DNA from: CAVTWJ01 sp964525605
GTDB taxonomy: Bacteria > Oederibacteriota > Muellerivitia > Muellerivitales > Muellerivitaceae
DNA length: 64,000 nucleotides
Assembly (NCBI GenBank): GCA_964525605.1
Contig: CAZGKT010000004.1
Coordinates: forward strand, 62,001 to 126,000
Reading direction: 5' to 3'
A program made the translations under genes and the position numbers. How positions within the stretch are numbered: position 1 is the first letter of the stretch; every line of letters begins with the position of its first letter. Below are positions 39,674 to 47,280 of the stretch, piece after piece. The notes under the pieces are model-generated. The model was given only the letters and a program-made list of their open reading frames with translations, ran no database searches and was not told the origin of the DNA.

Positions 39674-40464
39674 TAAAAAGAAACTCCCGTCGATAGAGTT
39701 AGGAATAAACCCATGCCTTCCCCAATGATCGTACAAACCATGGAAGCGTATAGGATGCCAGTGGCGGATTGGGTGGATTTAATCTTAACCGTTCCCCATA
39801 TAAAGTAAGCCGCCGCCAGGGGAGCCAGAACGCCCCAGGTCACTCGAAAGAGAACAAAAATAAGATCCTCTCCCATCAGTAAAGTTCCAGCCTGGGTAAC
39901 GGGCAGAGACTTCCAACCCACGAACAGGTGATAACTCAACCCCAATTTCACTGCCGTAAAAGCCGTCAGAAGAATATAAGCCGCCGAATACCGCTTCAAG
40001 GGCGTGATGGATAATTTCGGGGTCACGAGATACCAGTGGCCGAGCATCATGGCCAGCACTCCAGCGCCCAGCACGAGAGCGGAGGTAAGCGCGTGAAAAC
40101 CGAGAAAAAAAGGCGAAAGACCATCGCGCCACGGAAAATAAGCCAAGGCCGCTGATCCACTCAATATTCCAAGAAAATAGGTTAACCAAACCAAGAAACG
40201 AAACCGGGCTTTAAGCGCCACGGTGAAACAAAGCGTGAAAAACAGCGAAACTCCCAAAGTCCAGGAAGCATATTGATATGATTCAGGGAAGGCCCGGCCT
40301 TCATACAAAGCAATCCCCAAAACCAAGGTGTCGAGCGCCACGCAAAGAAATCCAAAAAAACGGTAAAAGCCTTGTCCAATTTCTTTTAAGGTAACGAGGG
40401 GAAGCAAAACGAGGCATCCCCAGGAAATATACCCAAAATAAAGAAACGCGATTTTCAGTATCAA
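39673..40464 (-). CDS. polytopic membrane protein of unknown function
   Basis: A 263-residue protein with seven to eight predicted membrane helices (for example FGYISWGCLVLLPLVTL and ALTSALVLGAGVLAMML). Three membrane-placed histidines, H124, H143 (LGHWYL) and H179, are the only obvious candidate ligands, and a haem or quinone site is conceivable, not shown. Start is TTG at 40462-40464 behind AAAGG. First gene of the operon down to 37623. Confidence 0.6.
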   Translation of the reverse strand: MILKIAFLYFGYISWGCLVLLPLVTLKEIGQGFYRFFGFLCVALDTLVLGIALYEGRAFPESYQYASWTLGVSLFFTLCFTVALKARFRFLVWLTYFLGILSGSAALAYFPWRDGLSPFFLGFHALTSALVLGAGVLAMMLGHWYLVTPKLSITPLKRYSAAYILLTAFTAVKLGLSYHLFVGWKSLPVTQAGTLLMGEDLIFVLFRVTWGVLAPLAAAYFIWGTVKIKSTQSATGILYASMVCTIIGEGMGLFLTLSTGVSF

Positions 40465-40503
40465 ACCAACGGCCTTTCAATTGAGATGAATATGGTTAAA
40501 TAC

Positions 40504-40532
40504 AAAAGGGCACGGTCACCCGTACCCCTTTT
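40504..40532 (-). terminator. terminator-like hairpin after the cyclotransferase-like gene
   Basis: AAAAGGGCACGG (40504-40515) pairs with CCGTACCCCTTTT (40520-40532) with one mismatch and a bulge and a four-nt loop. It lies about 65 nt after the stop at 40597 and before the operon starting at 40464. Confidence 0.65.
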
Positions 40533-40596
40533 GATGGACTTTAAGTTTTCGTCGTTTCCTACCTGCGGACTGGCAACTTTCGGCTGCTGCGTTCCA

Positions 40597-41049
40597 TTAA
40601 TGTTGATAACCGTCGAACCGTGGCATCATGATGAACTTGCGCCAATCACCCCCATGGGCGTACACGGCATACATTTCCTTGGCATTGAACTTTTCCTTGG
40701 GGAACAAGTAAACCATCGCCTGGAGTTTTTCTCCCGTGGTGGAAACCGTCACTTCTCTTACCTCTCGCAACAGGCGGCTGGATTGGGGCGCTTCCGGGCG
40801 AAAGCCCTCCTGAGCGTCAATCAGGGGCATCACTTCTTCCATTTCCTCAAAACTCATCACCTCACCATAAACGGTTCCGCCAGCTTCCTCAACGACCAGA
40901 GGCAGGCCCGTGGGTAACTGATAAAGTTTTCCCGGCATTTCGGCCCGAGCCCAGGTTTTCACATAGGGTGCGATCTTCACATGCTTGACAGCGTCTTTCA
41001 AAAAAACGTCATAAACGAAGACATGCGTTGTGGGGTAGGTTTGGGCCAT
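40597..41049 (-). CDS. gamma-glutamylcyclotransferase (AIG2)-like protein
   Basis: A 150-residue AIG2/GGCT-fold protein. Segments HVFVYDVFLKD, MPGKLYQLP, GTVYGEVMSF and LIDAQEGF follow the family order. The signature YGTL loop that binds the gamma-glutamyl group reads YDVF here, but the acidic residue of DAQEGF is kept. Activity on glutamyl amines is therefore uncertain. The ATG has GGAGG eight nt upstream. The gene stands alone with a terminator-like hairpin after it. Confidence 0.75.
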   Translation of the reverse strand: MAQTYPTTHVFVYDVFLKDAVKHVKIAPYVKTWARAEMPGKLYQLPTGLPLVVEEAGGTVYGEVMSFEEMEEVMPLIDAQEGFRPEAPQSSRLLREVREVTVSTTGEKLQAMVYLFPKEKFNAKEMYAVYAHGGDWRKFIMMPRFDGYQH

Positions 41050-41226
41050 AGGGTCAACCTCCAGATGGTAAAACGTGGTCGTATCGTACTAAAAACTTTG
41101 GAGAATTGTAACACCCAGGAAACTCAAAATTCGACGCTTCAACACTCTATGAACTAAAATATATTTGGTTTTGAACAAATCGGTAGCGATAAAACAAGCA
41201 AATAACCTTTTGTTTGATTATAAAAT

Positions 41227-42291
41227 TCAATATGTAGTGGTTAGGAATGGATTTGTAGGCACTGAATTGTTAAAAGTTACCGCAGCCGAACAAAATGGGC
41301 TGGAAAGATTAAACCAATTACCGTTTTGAAAATCAGTGTTGGAATATCCAGCAACTGTAATGGACTGGCCATTAACTATTGAAAAGTTTGATAAATAAGG
41401 TCTGTTTGAATAGGAAAGTGTCCAAGTAGTTCCGCAATCGTATAAAGAATTTAATGTAACTAACAAATAAGAATTATCGGAACTTTTTGACCAACTCAAC
41501 TGTACAGAACCAGTGTAATTTCGAGATATTGATAAAGATGATGAACTATTTGTTAACGTCGCCCCATTTCCCTTAATACCAATAACATCAAAAGTTGGTT
41601 TAACATCTGAACATGGTATTGATATTGTCATGCCTCCAGAATCAGAATCCGTTCCTAAAATAGGGTTTGAAAATGAAATCTGCCAATTCGCCGGGATGGA
41701 GGTAGCCGGATTAATTTCAAGCGAAACTGGTTCATTGAGATTTCCCGAGTTTATATATGAAACACCATATGTAAGTACTGTGCCTCCAAAAGGGTAGATT
41801 GCTTGGGGACTAACCAACCAAACAGAAATTGCCTGAGAAAAAACATTATCATTAAACAAGACATTTAATGGCAAAACCGTAGAATTTGTGATTGTAATTG
41901 GCTGAACTGAATCGTAAAAGTAATCACTGGTTGAACCATAAACTTTTTGACTTGGAACAACTGCATGCCAAGTTCCAACTATTGGATTTGAGATTTGAAA
42001 AGCGGCATTAAACGGCGCTGAACTTTGTGTTACTTGTGAAGGAATTGTATTTCCACTTGGATCGACTAAGAAGACTGTGACGCCTGCGATGCTATTACTA
42101 GATTCGCCTACATAGACATTAATTTTTCCAACTACCGGAGTAAAAGTTGGCGATGGCGAACATGTTGGGGAAGGAACATCTAGACCATGCGGTGCATAAA
42201 CGCCGAAGGGTGAGTCCGTTTTCTTACAACTCGTCTGAAGTATTACAACAATACTTATTAGCCCAATGAAAAAAAATAAATGGCGCATCAT
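41227..42291 (-). CDS. AT-rich lipoprotein of unknown function
   Basis: A 354-residue predicted lipoprotein: signal peptide ending LQTSC (C22), a short PSPTCSPSPTFTP linker, then a Ser/Thr/Asn/Gly-rich all-beta body with an early Ig-like segment (VYVGESSNSIAGVTVFL). No conserved domain recognised. The gene is visibly richer in A/T than its flanks and uses A/T-ending codons, unlike the GC-ending codons of neighbours, which hints at different ancestry or relaxed selection. The start ATG has GGAGATGA just upstream. Confidence 0.7.
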   Translation of the reverse strand: MMRHLFFFIGLISIVVILQTSCKKTDSPFGVYAPHGLDVPSPTCSPSPTFTPVVGKINVYVGESSNSIAGVTVFLVDPSGNTIPSQVTQSSAPFNAAFQISNPIVGTWHAVVPSQKVYGSTSDYFYDSVQPITITNSTVLPLNVLFNDNVFSQAISVWLVSPQAIYPFGGTVLTYGVSYINSGNLNEPVSLEINPATSIPANWQISFSNPILGTDSDSGGMTISIPCSDVKPTFDVIGIKGNGATLTNSSSSLSISRNYTGSVQLSWSKSSDNSYLLVTLNSLYDCGTTWTLSYSNRPYLSNFSIVNGQSITVAGYSNTDFQNGNWFNLSSPFCSAAVTFNNSVPTNPFLTTTY

Positions 42292-42439
42292 TCATCTCCA
42301 CTTAAAATATTAACAACCTAAAATTTATAAATTAATTCTAAATCATAAAATTACTCTGGGTGAAATTAATTTTTCGCATGGATGAAAATAAACAGTTTAA
42401 CGCTTTAAGTGGATAATTAGAATTGGCGGATTAGAATAT

Positions 42440-42805
42440 TTAAGATTTATTTTTTGTTTTTTCTTTCATCGAAATACCCTTTGCACCCCGTTCACCAGTT
42501 CGAATACGAATTGCATCTTTTATTTCGCTTACGAAAATTTTCCCATCCCCCATCTCGCCCGTCCGGGCGCCTTTAAGAATGGCTTGGATGACTGCTTCCA
42601 AATGGCGCTTTTCAACCACGATTTCCAGCTTTGTTTTTGGAAGAAAATTGACGCGCAAAGAATCCGGCCAGCCTGAATGAAGTCCCTTCTGACGGCCATG
42701 TCCTTCCATATCCGTAACCATCATGCCGGGATAGCCAATCCGGCGGAGTTTGAGTTGAACAGCCTCGAGCTTTTCGGGACGGATTATGGCTTCGATTTTA
42801 TACAT
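42440..42805 (-). CDS. PII-like protein with altered T-loop (copy 3)
   Basis: A 121-residue PII-superfamily protein. The body is typical (MYKIEAIIRPEKLE, TDMEGHGRQKG, FLPKTKLEIVV, B-loop TGEMGDGKIF, C-loop RTGERG). The T-loop differs: where copies 1 and 2 have ENYRGQS, this one reads SGWPDSLRV, so the tyrosine that is uridylylated is absent (Trp46 in its place). It lies downstream of the BBP2-type porin, not amt. It may sense 2-oxoglutarate/ATP without covalent control, or act on another target. Confidence 0.88.
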   Translation of the reverse strand: MYKIEAIIRPEKLEAVQLKLRRIGYPGMMVTDMEGHGRQKGLHSGWPDSLRVNFLPKTKLEIVVEKRHLEAVIQAILKGARTGEMGDGKIFVSEIKDAIRIRTGERGAKGISMKEKTKNKS

Positions 42806-43092
42806 AAGCCACCTCAGACTAATGAATGTTCGACCCTGGTTCTGTTTTCATTTTAACCCAAGATCAACAACGGCGTTTAAGCCCTTTTAAAAAAGGGGGA
42901 GCCGACCTTGGCCGGGCCGGCCCCCCCTTACTACCCCAGAAGGAGAGAGAGAGATTGAATGTCTTTAAAAACTTAATTCACTCTTGCACCTTTGGTCTGC
43001 CTTCGGCTTCCCGTAGGTAAAAGCTTTTGCTTTTCTAAAGCCTTTACCCCCGGGCCCGGCGGTTCCGCCGGGCTTTGGGGAATGACAAACTT
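42806..43092. other. stem-loop-rich intergenic region between porin and PII copy 3
   Basis: Contains a G/C-rich hairpin GCCCGGCGG-TT-CCGCCGGGC (43054-43073), 20 nt after the porin stop, and a second stem GGTAAA-GCTTT...AAAGC-TTTACC around 43015-43048. The minus-strand hairpin has no T run, so it is a 3' stabiliser or a pause rather than a clear terminator. Confidence 0.5.
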
Positions 43093-44349
43093 CTAGTAAC
43101 TAAACACCGCTCCAGCCGTACCAGTCCATTGGGTGGAATCTCCATCGGCAAAGGGTCCGGCTCCGGAACCATATGCACTCCCACCCGTATAAGCCATGTC
43201 GCCGCGGCCTTCCAGGCGGAACAATAGGTTAGAAGAGAGGTTATGCTCAATCGTCAAAGTAATTTCTCGCGCTTCGTTGTCATAGGGGCCTTTACCGCTA
43301 TAGCTCGGAGTTGCAACCCCATAAATTCCAAGGATACCGTAATCATCTGACAACTCTTCCAGACGTAAGGCGAAAGCCCAGTCGCTGGCGGCTTGATAGC
43401 GTCCATAAAGAGCAAATCCCTTGAAGGTAGCTGAACTAATAGAAGTTCCATTTCCTAATGTTGGCGCCACAGTCGTTGGAGCATTGCTACTTCCCACTAA
43501 ATCCTGGGCTCCATATTCCGCGTCCAAGGCAAAGGACCAGGATGCGTCAGGGGTATAGTCGACAATGGCCTCACCCACATACCGAGCCGCTCCATAAGCG
43601 GTTACGGGATTGCCAGCTACTCCAGAAAACATTCCAGGTCCAGCAATGCCATTTAGGTAGAAATTCCAAATGGAACTCGGCTTGAGGTTTACTTGCAACC
43701 CATAGGTTTTGCCCAATGGGGAAGCCGTGGTGGTGTTATCCCCATCCGTAGCATAACCCGTTAGATTGAACGTTGAGCTCGGGGCATAATTAGCGCTAAT
43801 ACCCGTGTGCCAAACGGGAATGGTGTAGTTGAACAACAAGGAACGGCTATAGTTCCAGTTGCTTTTGCTTTCCACAACTTCATTCCCCATCCAGGTTACG
43901 AACTTACCGGCATTAAATGTCCACATGCCTGGGTTGTAGGACACATAAGCTTGTTCGACAGCAAAACCTGTTCCATATGCCGGATCAAAAGTACTGAGAT
44001 CCGCCGTTTGTCCATAGGCCAAAACCAAATGGGCGCTAGTCGAGCCCAAAGTGGCGGTAAAGCTTTCTTCCGCCAAACCCAAGGTGAAGGAATCGTCGGT
44101 CGTGTTATATCCCAACCCGGGATTCCCAGGAACAGTACCGGTAAAACCGTGGGAACTATTGGTGAAATTGTACGTATAGTACGCATCCACCATCCCGTCG
44201 GTCGTTATCACCACCGTCGGCGCCGCCGTGGGCGAAGCCGTGGCAGCGGCCGCTGGCGTTGTAGCCGCTGTCTGCGCCAAGGCCGGGGCCAACGAACTCG
44301 AAAGAGCTATTGAGGCCAATAAGCTGAACAACCTTTTTAACTTACTCAT
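43093..44349 (-). CDS. outer-membrane beta-barrel porin, BBP2/OmpL type
   Basis: A 418-residue exported porin. Signal peptide (1-25, ending ALAQ), an Ala/Thr-rich stretch (26-45), then a large beta-barrel with strand-turn periodicity: DGMVDAYYTYNFTNS, AYVSYNPGMWTFNAGKFVTWMG, DYTPDASWSFALDAEYG, ending GAVFSY. The opening and the NAGKF-T-MG block fit the putative BBP2 porin family. GGAGG precedes the ATG. PII copy 3 follows 287 bp downstream, and such porins are seen near PII/amt genes elsewhere, so ammonium or nitrogen-source uptake is plausible but inferred. Confidence 0.82.
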   Translation of the reverse strand: MSKLKRLFSLLASIALSSSLAPALAQTAATTPAAAATASPTAAPTVVITTDGMVDAYYTYNFTNSSHGFTGTVPGNPGLGYNTTDDSFTLGLAEESFTATLGSTSAHLVLAYGQTADLSTFDPAYGTGFAVEQAYVSYNPGMWTFNAGKFVTWMGNEVVESKSNWNYSRSLLFNYTIPVWHTGISANYAPSSTFNLTGYATDGDNTTTASPLGKTYGLQVNLKPSSIWNFYLNGIAGPGMFSGVAGNPVTAYGAARYVGEAIVDYTPDASWSFALDAEYGAQDLVGSSNAPTTVAPTLGNGTSISSATFKGFALYGRYQAASDWAFALRLEELSDDYGILGIYGVATPSYSGKGPYDNEAREITLTIEHNLSSNLLFRLEGRGDMAYTGGSAYGSGAGPFADGDSTQWTGTAGAVFSY

Positions 44350-44754
44350 CTCATCCTCCTAATAAAAATTTTCTTCAAAAAACGAAAGGTTCCTCAGGGG
44401 CGAACCCTCCGCCCTGCAACACGTTCTAACGAAAAGCAAACAACGTGCCATTCGGCTTAAATTAAAAATGGCTTTAAATAATGCAAAAATGGTGATTTTG
44501 GCGTTAGGAAATAGTTAATCATTATTGTAATAACCTACATTTTTACTCTTAGTGACATAAATGTTTGTTTAAGCCCATTGTCGCTCCTTCAAACCACGCA
44601 TTTTCAATTGGCCATTTTTCGAATCCCCAAATGACGGTTAAATCCCATCTTTATTCATCAATAAATACTTTATGGATTAATAATGGAATTCATGCAGACT
44701 AAATTTTGAAGGTCATTGAGTAGATTTTTATAAATTGAAGAAACGAGATGCACC
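44350..44754. promoter_or_regulatory. divergent intergenic region with promoter for the glycosyltransferase pair
   Basis: A 405-bp, A/T-rich region between porin and glycosyltransferase genes. TTGAAG (44706-44711), a 17-nt spacer and TATAAA (44729-44734) form a good sigma-70 promoter just 20 nt before the TTG start. The other 340 bp would include the porin promoter, which I could not pin down. Confidence 0.55.
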
Positions 44755-45516
44755 TTGCTCGAGAGTCCGACCCATCTTGTCGTTGCCACGCCCTGTTATG
44801 GGGGCCGTGTTACCAGCGCTTATTTTTCATCGGTCCTTAAACTGCAGGAGGCCTGCCAGAGTAAAGGAATCGCGCTCACTTTTCTGATGCCTGAGGGAGA
44901 AGACCTTATCCAACGATCCCGTCAAGAAATCGTTACTTCGTTTTTGGAGATTGCTAACGCCACCCACCTTTTGTTCATTGATTCCGACATCGCTTTTGAG
45001 CCTGACCAGGCTTTTCGCCTTTTGCGTTTCAACGCCGATGTTGTTGCGGCGACCTATCCGCTTAAACAAATTAACTGGGAAAAAGTTAAGGCAGCCGCTC
45101 TTGCAGGTAATAAGAAACTGGAATCATCAGGGCTTCGTTATGTGTTGGAAACAGTCCAGCCCATTCAGGTACGAGATGGATTCGTAAAGGCTCTTTCCAC
45201 CGGGACAGGATTTTTTCTGGTAAAACGTGCCGTCTTTACCGCCATGATGAGTCATTACCCTGAGTTACGGTATTCATTGGGCTCGGGAGACTCTAAGAAC
45301 GGCCCCTGGGCTTACGCCCTTTTCAACTGTCAGATTGATGGAAAAGATGGACCTTTCTTGAGTGAAGACTACAGCTTCTGCCGCCTCTGGATCCGGATGG
45401 GTGGAGAAATTTGGGTAGACCTGGAAAGTCGACTGAACCATCTGGGTCAAAATGTCTTCGCGGGTGATTTAGCCTCTCTGCTCCCTCCTATGCCGGGAAG
45501 CGGAGATCGAGTATGA
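44755..45516 (+). CDS. glycosyltransferase-like protein, GT-A fold (first of a tandem pair)
   Basis: A 253-residue protein. It begins with THLVVATPCYGGRVTSAYF and has the metal/nucleotide-sugar motif FIDSDIAF (DxD, Asp about 82/84), followed by FRLL, the VAATYPLK segment and GTGFFLVKR; these match GT-A glycosyltransferases of the Anp1-like type. The donor and acceptor are unknown. No ATG is in frame near the start; TTG 44755 is used, with a weak GAGATG upstream. It overlaps the next gene by four nt. Confidence 0.72.
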   Translation: MLESPTHLVVATPCYGGRVTSAYFSSVLKLQEACQSKGIALTFLMPEGEDLIQRSRQEIVTSFLEIANATHLLFIDSDIAFEPDQAFRLLRFNADVVAATYPLKQINWEKVKAAALAGNKKLESSGLRYVLETVQPIQVRDGFVKALSTGTGFFLVKRAVFTAMMSHYPELRYSLGSGDSKNGPWAYALFNCQIDGKDGPFLSEDYSFCRLWIRMGGEIWVDLESRLNHLGQNVFAGDLASLLPPMPGSGDRV

Positions 45517-46187
45517 ATGCCCACCTGATGATCGGCACACCCTGTATCGGAGGCCATGTTTCCAATCTCTATGCGCTATCTGTTTTGAATTTCCAAAAGG
45601 CCTGCCTAAACCGGGAGGACGCCCGGTTGGAACTGGTTGCCCATTGGGGGGATTCACTTACCACTCGGGCAAAGCAGGGTCTGGTCACCCAATTTCTTGG
45701 CCACCCCTCGGCCACCCATCTCTTGTTCATCAATGCCGATGTTGGTTTTAATCCCGACCAAGTTTTCAGACTATTGAACTTCGACAAAAGCATAACTGCC
45801 GCAGCCAAACCGATCCAAAATATTGGACGTGCACCTACCTCCCACGCCGACCGCCACCATTTCCAGACAGAACCTACAATCCCCCAAATAATAGACGGAT
45901 TTGTGAAATCAAATTTTATCGGCACGGAATTAATGCTCATCAAGCGAACCGCCCTTCAATCCATGGTTGAGGGATATCAAAATCTCCGATATAGAAGCGA
46001 ATTCGGAACCCCGCCTGAAGATCCACGTTACTGGAGTTACGCCCTCTTCAATTGCATGATTGACCAGACAACGAATAGATTTTTAAGCGGGGATGAAAGC
46101 TTCTGCAAACGTTGGAGTGATCTGGGGGGAGAAATCTGGGTCGACCTGGGAAACACTCAAAAGGAGATAGGCTCAAATATTACCTAA
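45513..46187 (+). CDS. glycosyltransferase-like paralogue, DxD motif lost
   Basis: A 224-residue paralogue of the gene before it: same openings (MIGTPCIGGHVSNLYALSV), block FINADVGFNPDQVFRLL, then IDGFVKSN-IGTELMLIKR and SYALFNCMID. The DSD of copy 1 reads NAD here, so the first metal ligand is changed and catalysis may be weak or lost. The ATG overlaps the stop of copy 1 (ATGA) with GGAG upstream, so the two are co-translated and may form a dimer. Confidence 0.7.
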   Translation: MNAHLMIGTPCIGGHVSNLYALSVLNFQKACLNREDARLELVAHWGDSLTTRAKQGLVTQFLGHPSATHLLFINADVGFNPDQVFRLLNFDKSITAAAKPIQNIGRAPTSHADRHHFQTEPTIPQIIDGFVKSNFIGTELMLIKRTALQSMVEGYQNLRYRSEFGTPPEDPRYWSYALFNCMIDQTTNRFLSGDESFCKRWSDLGGEIWVDLGNTQKEIGSNIT

Positions 46188-46313
46188 CAGCAACTCAAAC
46201 CGATTCCTAACATCGATAAAGAGGTCGAACTTTTTCCAGGTCATTTTTGAGGGTTTTAAACTTCAACGAGCGAAAACTTAAAATTAGAAAGTTCGTATTG
46301 CAAAAAATGAAGG

Positions 46314-46625
46314 TCAGGCGTATTTTCCGGAGTGTGTCCCTTTGGGAGGTGCCGGATGGGGTCGTTTAACAAGCACCCCCTGCCCCTTGGCCCCTGCCCC
46401 AAAATCCCCCACTCCGTTCATCTGGCAAAATTCTCTCTCGCTGTATTGTAAATATTCCCAATCCCGGTTGGCGGACGACCGGTGCCCGCAACTGATACAA
46501 ACATAATCGAACTCGACCTGCATCTTGCCCTTCACCTTGCGTTCCAAAACCCGGCAGTCCGTCATTTTGACATGATCGCGGCATTCAGCACAAAAAATGG
46601 ATTCAGGATATTTGATTTGTCTCAT
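46314..46625 (-). CDS. small zinc-ribbon protein
   Basis: A 103-residue protein. The ATG at 46623-46625 overlaps the stop of the upstream gene as ATGA, which decides the start. Residues 1-50 carry two knuckles, FCAECRDHVKMTDCRVLERKV and YVCISCGHRSS, a two-CxxC ribbon. The 40-residue tail is Gly/Pro/Lys-rich. No known function. Confidence 0.62.
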   Translation of the reverse strand: MRQIKYPESIFCAECRDHVKMTDCRVLERKVKGKMQVEFDYVCISCGHRSSANRDWEYLQYSEREFCQMNGVGDFGAGAKGQGVLVKRPHPAPPKGTHSGKYA

Positions 46626-46930
46626 CCGGCGATTCCTGTATGAATTTGATCTTCGATGGGATGCGCCCATCGCTTGAGCTGATAAACCTGATTCGCAAGC
46701 TGGAGGGCTAAAAACCGGGGAAATCGGAGCTCAATCATTTTGGTCCGCACGGTTTCATGCATTTGTTCCACAGTCATAAGCGGATCTGTAAAAAAACCCA
46801 ATTGGTAACAACGTCGACAATAGTTCTCTGAAATGATTCCGTTTCGTTCCCTCCCCTTCTCCGCATCCTTGCGAAGGGGCGAACCGCAACTTTGACAAAC
46901 CGATTTATTTGTTCTCACGCCGACACCCAT
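46622..46930 (-). CDS. zinc-ribbon protein, zinc_ribbon_2 (PF12674) type
   Basis: A 102-residue protein. Its core CQSCGSPLRKD-(G)-ENYCRRCYQLGFFTDPLMTVEQM matches the putative zinc ribbon domain of PF12674 (CQSCGMPL ... YCxxCYxxGxF). The C-terminal half is helical. It is translationally coupled to the other small zinc-ribbon gene. Such ribbons occur in nucleic-acid-linked or transcription-factor-like proteins; the role here is not known. Confidence 0.7.
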   Translation of the reverse strand: MGVGVRTNKSVCQSCGSPLRKDAEKGRERNGIISENYCRRCYQLGFFTDPLMTVEQMHETVRTKMIELRFPRFLALQLANQVYQLKRWAHPIEDQIHTGIAG

Positions 46931-47280
46931 TTTCTTTGGAAAGATAATCTCTTAAAAGCCCTCGGCTGGTCTTACGTTTCCAATGATTTATTTGTCCAAA
47001 TGGCATAACCGGCGGGCGAGGAAAATTTGAGGATCCAAGTCTCGTCTCGAATAGCCTTTAATCACTATAGGCTTAATGCTCGAGAAAAGCTGACCTATTA
47101 AGACCCGAATTGAAATAAATCGCATCGTGGAAACGTTTCATTCTAGGGAGTTTTGGCCCCAAATGGCCTCTCTGACACGAAAATGGCAAATGCCGACGGG
47201 CATAATCAATTGTATAATAATGTCAATAATTCGGATTGGGTCGAAAGCGGGGCCTTTAAAATCAACTCCAAGAGGTGCTT
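46931..47280. other. intergenic region upstream of the zinc-ribbon/NHL gene
   Basis: A 350-bp divergent gap. A TATAAT hexamer at 47213-47218 with no good -35 may be the promoter of the plus-strand gene. No other feature is seen. Confidence 0.4.
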
